Shown here: one piece after another, positions 1-5,595 of the stretch
Layout: every line of letters begins with the position of its first letter
Position numbering within the stretch: the stretch's first letter is position 1
NCBI GenBank assembly: GCA_942491955.1
Contig: CALOCV010000051.1
Location: 1-24,238, forward strand
DNA: 24,238 nucleotides
Reading direction: 5' to 3'
From: CALOCV01 sp942491955
GTDB lineage: Bacteria > Chlamydiota > Chlamydiia > Chlamydiales > CALOCV01
Made by a program: the position numbers and the translations under genes
The notes under the pieces: model-generated
What the model saw: the letters and a program-made list of their open reading frames with translations, nothing else
Told to the model about the DNA's origin: nothing
Database searches by the model: none

Positions 1-70
1 GGTATAGCATAGTCGTGTGCATTTCCCAAGAAAAAAGATGAAGCAAAAAGAAGGGACCAAAAAGACAGAA

Positions 71-93
71 ATGACCAAAATTTTGTCATTTTA
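71..93 (-). terminator. possible terminator hairpin after the ATPase gene
   Basis: A near-perfect inverted repeat with arms AAATGAC/GTCATTT around an A/T-rich loop lies just past the stop codon of the minus-strand ATPase gene. On the minus strand it is followed a few bases later by a short T run. It is AT-rich and weak, so the terminator role is only a suggestion. Confidence 0.3.
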
Positions 94-98
94 TCTAA

Positions 99-1391
99 CT
101 ACAATTTCAGCGTCGATACCCCGTAAAGCGGAATTTCGCGAAGGTGGTCGTGTTTGCCAAACATACCTTCTGAAATTTTTATTCCATAAGGGCTTTTTGG
201 ATGCTTGCTTAGGAATACATTTAAACTTTTCATTCCCCCTTTAATTTTGGATTTTACTTCAACAGGGATGATCGTTTTATTATGGATAGTGATAAAGTCT
301 ACTTCAGCATTACTTGTGGGCGCTTCGTTGTGCCAATAGTAAAGTTCTCCTTTTTGAGAGGGGTCGGAATAGGAAATCAACTCTTGTGCTACCAATTGTT
401 CTGCACTGAATCCAAATAATTCAACTTCCAATGGATGGGTCACCCATTCAGCCAAGTCGAGCCCAAGAATTCTGTGGGCCATTCCGATATCAAAGAAAAA
501 TACTTTAAATTTTTTTTCATCAACTTCACCTCCTAGAGGATACGATTGTGCGGCGGTATGGAAGCATTGATATGTAATGCCTGCTTTATTTAGAAGATGA
601 AGAGCTTGTTTAATCGGGTAGGTTTTGGCGTCGGGATCAACACTGATGTATTTAAATTTTTTTCCTAGCTGTTTTGGGATAGAGGAGAACACATGTCCTA
701 CATGTTCCACTTGGTGGGCTTTGGCATATTTTTGAAAATCATCGATATAAGTCTTAATGATTCGATCTTGAATCCTTTGACACAAAGAGGAGTCTTTGTG
801 TTTAAGCCATGTATCAACCACAGCCGGCATTCCTCCTAGCCACATATAATTTCTCAAATAGTCCAAAATACTCTCGTGAGTGGCAGGATCGATGTTCTCA
901 CGTTCAATATTCCCCCTTAGATCATCACGCTGATTCGCAGTCAAAAATTCCATAAAAGAAAGAGGGTATAGGAATAAGTAATCAACTCTTCCCACAGCTA
1001 TCCCTAATTTTTCTAAAGTAAATTCAAGGAGTGACCCAGCGGCGATCACATGAAGTTCGGGCATCTCTTCCTTAAAATAGCGTAAATAGCGAATGGCGTC
1101 GGGGCACTCCTGGATCTCATCCAAAAATAAAAGGGTGCTGCCCGGGATAATTTTTTTTTGTGTATATACCTGCAGCTGTTCTAGCGTTTTTTCAAGTGAA
1201 ATATGAGAGGGGAAAAGAGCGTGTACCCTCGTGTCCTTTTCGAGATTTATCTCGATATAAGAGGAAAATTCTTTTCCAAATAGGTTGACTAGCCATGATT
1301 TCCCTACTTGGCGAGCCCCTCTAATCAATAAAGGAACGCGAATGGGGTCCTTACGCCAATTTTTCAAAAACTCTAGGTGATCTCTTCGCAT
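99..1391 (-). CDS. ATP-binding protein, AAA_14 / DUF4143 family
   Basis: This complete 430-residue protein belongs to the widespread AAA_14 + DUF4143 ATPase family, whose biological role is poorly known. The Walker A motif GARQVGKS is at residues 25-32 and Walker B TLLFLDE at 86-92. The middle contains the family's YMWLGGMPAVVDTW stretch. The C-terminal part has a restriction-endonuclease-like signature, AEVDFI followed by IIPVEVKS, near residues 365-385. The ATG at 1389-1391 is chosen because the protein begins with the usual short N-terminal segment before the P-loop. The upstream GGCGGGAT is a poor ribosome binding site. Upstream lies a degenerate 32-bp repeat array that may belong to its control region. 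The gene stands alone among decayed mobile elements, which is common for this family. The family call is firm; the function is unknown. Confidence 0.9.
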   Translation of the reverse strand: MRRDHLEFLKNWRKDPIRVPLLIRGARQVGKSWLVNLFGKEFSSYIEINLEKDTRVHALFPSHISLEKTLEQLQVYTQKKIIPGSTLLFLDEIQECPDAIRYLRYFKEEMPELHVIAAGSLLEFTLEKLGIAVGRVDYLFLYPLSFMEFLTANQRDDLRGNIERENIDPATHESILDYLRNYMWLGGMPAVVDTWLKHKDSSLCQRIQDRIIKTYIDDFQKYAKAHQVEHVGHVFSSIPKQLGKKFKYISVDPDAKTYPIKQALHLLNKAGITYQCFHTAAQSYPLGGEVDEKKFKVFFFDIGMAHRILGLDLAEWVTHPLEVELFGFSAEQLVAQELISYSDPSQKGELYYWHNEAPTSNAEVDFITIHNKTIIPVEVKSKIKGGMKSLNVFLSKHPKSPYGIKISEGMFGKHDHLREIPLYGVSTLKL

Positions 1392-1411
1392 ATCCCGCCT
1401 TTTTTAGACTT

Positions 1412-1514
1412 ATTTTAGAGAAAACATGGGGATAAATCAAGTATTTTTAGAAAAAACACGGTGATAAATTCCATGATTTTAGGAAAAATCGATGGATAAA
1501 TTTAGGAATTTTGG
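1412..1514. repeat. degenerate tandem repeat, about 32-bp period, 3.3 copies
   Basis: Units start at 1412, 1443, 1476 and 1508 (spacing 31, 33 and 32). Each begins ATTTTAG/ATTTTTAG/ATTTTGG, followed by an A-rich run, a short G-rich spot and GATAAAT. The array sits 20-120 bp upstream of the ATPase start, so it could be a set of protein-binding sites or a decaying satellite. The fourth unit is partial. Confidence 0.6.
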
Positions 1515-1543
1515 AAAACAGCCGTATTTACTGTTTGCTGCTT

Positions 1544-1707
1544 ATACCAATTCCGGTAAGAAAATGCATAAAGTGGATTCAGGATTTTTTTGCGAAATTT
1601 GTTTTGGAGATCGCAGCAAACTCTTGTGAGTTTGCAAGATAGAAAAACAGATTGCGCAAAGAAAAAGATGAAGATCAATTTGTGCACTTTCTTACCGGAA
1701 TTGGTTT
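1544..1707. mobile_element. MITE family 1, copy A (164 bp)
   Basis: This non-coding element has imperfect terminal inverted repeats. The left end ATACCAATTCCGGTAAGAAA (1544-1563) pairs with the right end ending GGAATTGGTTT, and similarity continues about 10 bp further inward (GTGCAyAAA). The centre holds a perfect small stem, GCAAACTC-TTGT-GAGTTTGC. The sequence recurs almost complete at 20607-20768 and truncated at 10692-10757. No clear target duplication is visible at this copy. Short length, inverted ends, lack of an ORF and three copies in 24 kb support a MITE. The transposase that moves it is not identified. Confidence 0.85.
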
Positions 1708-1903
1708 ATTGACTGTAGTCATTCCCGACTCTGACAGCTAATTTTCTCAAGCGACTAAAATTAAATAGGTTATAAAAAATAAAAATGCGTGTACCACTAC
1801 ATTTTGGAGGTGCCGAGACGTGTTTCAGCAGTTTTAAGAACCTGTTTAAAATCTTTCTAATCCTGTATAAACAATTATTTTCCAAGACAATTGTAGGTAT
1901 TTT

Positions 1904-2041
1904 ATGCCCCATTGCTATCCTAGCGATATGGATCGTGAACAGTTTAACAAAATTAAACCTCTTCTGGAATCTGCAAGAAAAAAAACACGTCCTAGAGCGG
2001 TCGACTTATATGATGTAATTTGTGGCATTTCATATGTTTGA
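1904..2041 (+). pseudogene. IS5-family transposase, N-terminal fragment (DUF4096-like)
   Basis: Reading from ATG 1904 to TGA 2039-2041 gives 45 residues that include YPSDMDREQFNKIKPLLESA and then RKKTRPRAVDLYDVICGI. This is the conserved N-terminal segment of IS5/IS427-type transposases (PF13340-like), which normally continue for well over 100 residues to a DDE domain. The reading stops after ISYV, and no later transposase motif follows before the GxxExxY cassette. It is an inactive fragment inside matching IS ends. A longer plus-strand reading in another frame across 1785-2018 has no recognisable content. Confidence 0.75.
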
Positions 2042-2116
2042 AAAACCAGTTTACATATGGTCATCCTTGCTTTTGTCGTTTTATTCGTAAAACAGTTTTG
2101 AACGAGTTTTTAGAAA

Positions 2117-2405
2117 ATAAACTACCACAGAGCCCACAGAGAACACAGAGGGAGGACATAAAGATTGTTTAGTGCATCCAAAAATGTCTGAAGAAGTTGT
2201 AGAGGATCAGGTAATTATAGAAATTAAATCTGTGAATGGAATAGCTCTAATACACGAAGCACAACGACTATCTTATTTAAAGCTCTATGGAACTTGTGCT
2301 CGAGGATTGCTGATCAATTTTAATGTGAAACGATTGGTAGAAGGCATTCGTCGAATGAAAATATAACCTCTCTCTGTGCTCTCTGTGGGCTCTGTGGTAG
2401 TTTTT
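2117..2405 (+). mobile_element. cassette with ~38-bp inverted repeats around a GxxExxY gene remnant
   Basis: The left repeat (2117-2154) and right repeat (2367-2405) are inverted copies with only about three internal mismatches. Both carry CTACCACAGAGCCCACAGAG and then an ACACAGAG-type segment. Each is itself built from short CACAGAG/CTCTGTGG units. The only contents are a truncated GxxExxY protein gene. Repeats of this CTCTGTGG type are, as far as I recall, often seen beside GxxExxY genes in other bacteria, which makes this a small mobile-looking module. How it moves is unknown. A broken piece of the same right end is seen at 10765-10778. Confidence 0.7.
2172..2366 (+). pseudogene. GxxExxY protein (PD-(D/E)XK nuclease fold), C-terminal remnant
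   Basis: From a GTG at 2172, 64 residues can be read. They match the C-terminal half of GxxExxY proteins (PF13366): the catalytic-type strand VIIEIKSV (the E-x-K of a PD-(D/E)XK core), then the HEAQRLSYLKL helix and LLINFN near the end. Full-length members have about 120-130 residues. The N-terminal half, including the naming GxxExxY motif, is absent, and the usual aspartate before the ExK strand is replaced in EEVVED. Only about 20 bp separate the left inverted repeat from this reading, so an internal deletion is likely. It could still be translated but should not be an active nuclease. Confidence 0.7.
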
Positions 2406-2464
2406 ATTGCTGAGATATGTCAACCAAGTTTCTTAAGTAAAGCACATTGTAGGGAATTGTTTAT

Positions 2465-2630
2465 TTAAGAACCTGTCTTCACACTCTCAAATGGCTAAAT
2501 TCGAAATTATTTTCTCTCAGGAGACGACAAAAATGTGCGGGTAATATTAAAAGACCCGCACATTTTTGTCGTCTCCTGGAGGAAAAGAATCCGAATTTAG
2601 CTCATTTCAAGTATGAAGACAGGTTCTAAA
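2465..2630. repeat. 166-bp fold-back element with perfect 25-bp stem core
   Basis: The two halves (2465-2542 and 2554-2630) are inverted copies over about 77 bp around an 11-base loop. The inner 25 bp (2518-2542 with 2554-2578) pair perfectly. They include GACGACAAAAATGTGCGGGT and its complement. The outer ends begin AAGAACCTGTCTTCA and are less well kept, with bulges in the middle of the arms. There is no ORF. It may be a snap-back MITE related to the neighbouring IS5-type ends, which share AGAACCTGT. Alternatively, it may be a structured RNA or terminator. The perfect inner core implies recent origin or selection. Confidence 0.8.
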
Positions 2631-2671
2631 AGATTTTGAACAGGTTCTAAGGGAATAGGAGCTCCGAATCA

Positions 2672-2737
2672 GGTGAATCAAAATTTGGGTTCACCACCGT
2701 TTTTAAATCGAGTTGTTCCCGTAGAAAGTCAGGGAAC
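2672..2737. other. two short inverted repeats downstream of the 108-residue unknown gene
   Basis: Arms GGTGAA (2672-2677)/TTCACC (2690-2695) and GTTCCC (2715-2720)/GGGAAC (2732-2737) could form two small stems between the IS relic and the end of the minus-strand gene at 2772. Neither is followed by a good T run on the minus strand, so they are poor terminators. The remaining bases of 2652-2771 show nothing recognisable. Confidence 0.3.
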
Positions 2738-2771
2738 CTGAATAGTTACGGTTATTTCTGATAAATGGTAT

Positions 2772-3098
2772 TTAAGTACTTTCATTCAGTTGTACCGCCA
2801 TGAGGAGTCTTTCTTTCGAGACAAAGTAAGGATCATCTATCCAATCCATCTGACAAAATTTTTCCAATGAAGCTTTTGCAGAAAAAAGAATCAAAATAAT
2901 TTCCTCATGGTTTTTTTCAGATGAGATCTCATTCGAGGATGGTGTTTGTTTTTCTTGAAGGGGAATTTTGAGGTATAAATCTTTTTTTTCTTGTAACTTC
3001 TTTACGGCTTGCGACACTTGTTTCACAAGTTCAATGGTATCTTGAGAAATCTGTGATGTTTGTGTAGAGATTTCATCAAAATTCATAAACAAATTCAT
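2772..3098 (-). CDS. unknown protein, 108 residues
   Basis: I do not recognise this protein. It starts MNLFMNFDEIS, is rich in Gln/Ser/Glu/Lys, and residues ~10-45 look like a soluble, possibly coiled helix (TSQISQDTIELVKQVSQAVKK). The middle is polar and probably disordered (SSNEISSEKNHEE). No signal peptide, membrane segment or cysteine pair is apparent. The reading remains open five codons further upstream to a TTG at 3113. ATG 3098 is preferred, and ATG 3086 is also possible. None has a strong ribosome binding site. Its start overlaps the end of the 217-residue gene, so translation is probably coupled and both are probably one transcript. Confidence 0.6.
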   Translation of the reverse strand: MNLFMNFDEISTQTSQISQDTIELVKQVSQAVKKLQEKKDLYLKIPLQEKQTPSSNEISSEKNHEEIILILFSAKASLEKFCQMDWIDDPYFVSKERLLMAVQLNEST

Positions 3099-3729
3099 TT
3101 CTACAAGTGGCAATCATTAAAGGAGAACACTGCGGTTGTCGTTTTTGTATAGGCAAAGCTTCTTTTATGATGGGAATTATTTCTTTCCAATTTTCTGGAT
3201 AATCTTTGTTTTGAAGAGAAAAGGTTTGTTCATTGGAAATCAAAATTTGATCATCATAAGGTTGATTGGTAAGAAAAAGAGCAAAAAGATAGGCAAAAAA
3301 ACCATCCGTTGTATGCGTTGTTGTGTATTGCGGAAGGTCTAGAACAACCTGTTCTGCAAGCTTAGAAAAATGATTGAGCCAAGGATCTACCGTTGTGGTG
3401 GTCGCGTGATCTATTGGTTGATCGTTACTTGTAGGAGCTTGGTGTAATCTTATTATTTCCAAAGGGAGTTGAGAGAACAAAGAGAGAATAGATGGAGTAG
3501 GATTCGTTAAGTAACGAGTCTGTTCCGTTAGAAGAGAATTCCATTGAGGAGATAATTGATGATATGCCGTTGCATTGATGCTACCCTTTTCTTCCCATTG
3601 TTGATAACAATAAAAAATATGCGTAACGAGCTCTCGGATTTGTTCTGCTTTAGGATGGTTTTTTGTCTGTTCGATTAAATCGTCATAGACTGTCTGTGGC
3701 CATACAGGAGAACTTGAGATTGCTTCCAT
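3076..3729 (-). CDS. unknown protein, 217 residues
   Basis: I do not recognise this soluble-looking protein. The start is well supported: on the minus strand AAGGAGG lies six bases before ATG 3727-3729. The sequence contains many Gln, Thr and Pro residues, a short threonine run near residue 111 (TTTTVD), and aromatic helices such as IFYCYQQWEEKG. There is no signal peptide or membrane segment. Its last codons overlap the next minus-strand gene, so the two form a small two-gene unit. Transcription runs away from the superoxide dismutase gene, with a 114-bp divergent intergenic region between them. A lineage-specific or host-interaction role is possible but unsupported. Confidence 0.75.
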   Translation of the reverse strand: MEAISSSPVWPQTVYDDLIEQTKNHPKAEQIRELVTHIFYCYQQWEEKGSINATAYHQLSPQWNSLLTEQTRYLTNPTPSILSLFSQLPLEIIRLHQAPTSNDQPIDHATTTTVDPWLNHFSKLAEQVVLDLPQYTTTHTTDGFFAYLFALFLTNQPYDDQILISNEQTFSLQNKDYPENWKEIIPIIKEALPIQKRQPQCSPLMIATCRNEFVYEF

Positions 3730-3843
3730 GATCGACCTCCTTGTTTAAAGAGAGCATAACAAACTTGCTTTTTATAGCAATAGTTGGTATTCATGGAACG
3801 TTAATTTTTATTCATAAATACCCCGCAAGGTAAAGGAGAGGTG

Positions 3844-4443
3844 ATGACTACCATGACATTTCAACGGCCCGCTCTGCCCTATGAGTTAGATGCTTTGCAA
3901 AAGTTTGTTTCCAAAGAGACCATGGACTACCACTACAACAAGCATCATGAGGCCTATTACAAAAAACTCAACGCACTCATCGAAGGAAAGCCCGAATCAA
4001 AATGGAGCCTCGAAGAGATCGTGAAAAAGTCTTCCGGGGGAATTTTCAATAACGCCGCTCAAGCATGGAACCACAACCTCTTTTGGACAATCCTTGCGCC
4101 TTCCGGAGGAGGAAAGCCCTCCTCAACACTGCTAGAAGCAATCCATCGCGATTTTGGCGATTTTGATTCCTTTAAAAGCGCCTTCTCCAACGCAGCAGCA
4201 AACCTCTTTGGTTCGGGATGGGCATGGCTTGCTACCAATAACCGAGGAAAATTGGAAATCACGGCCTTAAGCAATGGAGAAAATCCTCTCCCTTTTAACA
4301 AACGACCCATCCTTGGTTTAGACGTATGGGAGCACGCCTACTACATCGATTACCGCAACCGCCGTCCCGACTACATCGAAGCCTTTTGGAATGTCATCAA
4401 TTGGGAAAATGTTGAAAAATACTTCCTTGAAGCACAAAAGTAG
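3844..4443 (+). CDS. sodB: superoxide dismutase, Fe-type
   Basis: This enzyme converts superoxide to oxygen and hydrogen peroxide in the cytoplasm. Numbered from a GTG one codon upstream, the four metal ligands are His31 (YHYNKHH), His78 (WNHNLFW), Asp161 and His165 (DVWEHAYYIDYRNRR); subtract one for the start used here. Gln in FNNAAQAWNH is at the position typical of iron enzymes, and the manganese-type Gln in the C-terminal domain is not seen. Length (199 residues) and domain order match the family. AAAGGAG at 3832-3838 gives a spacing of 5 to ATG 3844, better than 2 to the GTG at 3841. The stop codon directly touches the sdhC start, so it appears to lead the sdh operon. Chlamydial annotation often calls this gene sodM. 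Confidence 0.93.
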   Translation: MTTMTFQRPALPYELDALQKFVSKETMDYHYNKHHEAYYKKLNALIEGKPESKWSLEEIVKKSSGGIFNNAAQAWNHNLFWTILAPSGGGKPSSTLLEAIHRDFGDFDSFKSAFSNAAANLFGSGWAWLATNNRGKLEITALSNGENPLPFNKRPILGLDVWEHAYYIDYRNRRPDYIEAFWNVINWENVEKYFLEAQK

Positions 4444-5316
4444 ATGATCGGCGAGAGCTTTTCAACGCCAAAACCGTATTGGTTGAAACGACTCCATACG
4501 CTGACGGGCATATGGTTGGTTCTTTTTCTCATCCAACACCTCATCACCAATTCAGAAGCTGCCCTTTTCTTTGGTGATGATGGTGCAGGCTTCATTCGTG
4601 CTGTTAATCGTATTCACGAAATTCCTTATCTGATCGTTATCGAGCTAGTCTTATTAGCCCTTCCCTTTCTCATACACGGTGTCTGGGGAATCGTGTATGC
4701 TCGTCGTGGCCAGATGAACCACTTCTCAAGCGATGGAAGCCTTCCCTCACTCGGAATGTATCGCGAAAATCAAGCCTATAGCTGGCAAAGAATTACCTCT
4801 TGGGTTCTCCTTGTAGGGATTTTGCTTCATGTTCTTCATATGCGCATCCTCGAATACCCTGTTCGTGTAGAAATGGGAACCGAGCACTGGTATTTGGTAC
4901 GCGTTACCGACGATCCCGCTCTTGCACCCCTTGCAAACCGTTTAGGGGTACAATTGTTCAGTCAGGAAACCATCGAAAAATATGCTTCCAATCCATGGAA
5001 AGAGGTGTTGCAAAAATGGAAATTATCGAAAAATGAAACCATTGCTATTGCTGACAACTTCGGTACCATCGACCTTCTCGTCGTCAGGAATGCCTTCAAA
5101 AGCCCTTTGTTGGTGGGACTCTATTCCATTTTTGTTTTATCTGCCGCATTCCACGCTTTCAATGGGTTGTGGACCGCTTCCATCTCTCTCGGCATCATGA
5201 CGACGCGGCGAGGACAGCAATTTTTTCGCATTTTTTCTTACGGATTGATGCTGGTGATTGCTTTTTTAGGTCTAATTGCAGTATGGGGTGCTTATTGGAT
5301 CAATTTAAAAACCTAA
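4444..5316 (+). CDS. sdhC: succinate dehydrogenase cytochrome b subunit
   Basis: This is the membrane anchor of complex II, carrying haem b and passing electrons to quinone. It is the single-subunit (no SdhD) type known from Bacillus. The four haem-binding histidines of that type can be placed: His32 (LIQHLI), His78 (LIHGVWG), His129 (LLHVLHMR) and His237 (AFHAFNGLW). Five membrane helices are expected. Between helices 3 and 4, residues ~138-215 form a hydrophilic stretch of more than 70 residues. This makes the protein 290 residues long, against about 200 for the Bacillus subtilis protein. The ATG follows the sod stop with no gap, implying translational coupling. SdhA and SdhB are encoded downstream. 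Confidence 0.9.
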   Translation: MIGESFSTPKPYWLKRLHTLTGIWLVLFLIQHLITNSEAALFFGDDGAGFIRAVNRIHEIPYLIVIELVLLALPFLIHGVWGIVYARRGQMNHFSSDGSLPSLGMYRENQAYSWQRITSWVLLVGILLHVLHMRILEYPVRVEMGTEHWYLVRVTDDPALAPLANRLGVQLFSQETIEKYASNPWKEVLQKWKLSKNETIAIADNFGTIDLLVVRNAFKSPLLVGLYSIFVLSAAFHAFNGLWTASISLGIMTTRRGQQFFRIFSYGLMLVIAFLGLIAVWGAYWINLKT

Positions 5317-5328
5317 TGGAGGTATCTT

Positions 5329-5586
5329 ATGCTGCGTCCCTTTTCTTTCGCCCTTGCTGGCGGTGTCTTTAATGGTGCTTGGATGTTTATCTTTACGTGG
5401 ATTGCCATCTGGTGGGGGTATGGTCGTGAATGGATGGAAATGATGGAACCAGGATATCCTGGCTATGCTGTCACCTATGGAGGCAGTATCATCGGTGCCA
5501 TTTGGGGCTTTGTCTACTGGTTTATTGGGTTTTATATCTTTGCATGGCTCTATAACTTATTTGGAAAGTGTTGTGAGAAGTCTTAA
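5329..5586 (+). CDS. small two-helix membrane protein (resembles 'bacteriophage holin'-annotated family)
   Basis: This 85-residue protein has two strongly hydrophobic segments, about residues 6-29 and 50-78. A short loop joins them, carrying acidic residues and the PGYPGYAVTYGGSIIGAIWG pattern. That pattern resembles small chromosomal proteins often annotated as 'bacteriophage holin', an annotation that need not mean lysis. The start is supported by GGAGG seven bases upstream of ATG 5329. It lies 12 bp after sdhC and 9 bp before sdhA, so it is almost surely transcribed with them. A role in complex II assembly or stability is possible from position alone. It is not an SdhD, since SdhC already carries all four haem histidines. 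Confidence 0.7.
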   Translation: MLRPFSFALAGGVFNGAWMFIFTWIAIWWGYGREWMEMMEPGYPGYAVTYGGSIIGAIWGFVYWFIGFYIFAWLYNLFGKCCEKS

Positions 5587-5595
5587 GTTGGTTTC

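Larger units (their letters stand above)
1834..2651. mobile_element. remnant of an IS5-type insertion sequence (both ends kept, middle lost)
   Basis: The left end (1834-1866) contains AAGAACCTGTTTAAAATCT followed by a second TAATCCTGT. The right end (2619-2651) reads on the opposite strand as TTAGAACCTGTTCAAAATCT followed by TTTAGAACCTGT. These match as inverted repeats of about 30 bp. Just inside the left end is the start of an IS5-type transposase (1904-2041). The rest of the transposase is missing. The interior is occupied by the GxxExxY cassette (2117-2405) and the fold-back element (2465-2630), whose outer end abuts the right terminal repeat. It is therefore a nested relic. That the two ends belong to one original element is inference from their matching sequence. 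Confidence 0.6.

Noticed and set aside
17..244. 75-residue plus-strand ORF at the left edge
   Set aside because: It runs antisense into the 3' end of the ATPase gene and has no recognisable content or ribosome site.
1785..2018. Plus-strand 77-residue ORF over the IS5 remnant
   Set aside because: The transposase-like residues are in a different frame (1904-2041); this reading has no recognisable content.
5329..5586. Phage holin / prophage remnant
   Set aside because: No lysis or phage genes are nearby and the gene sits tightly inside the sdh operon; the holin label reflects only a weak family resemblance.
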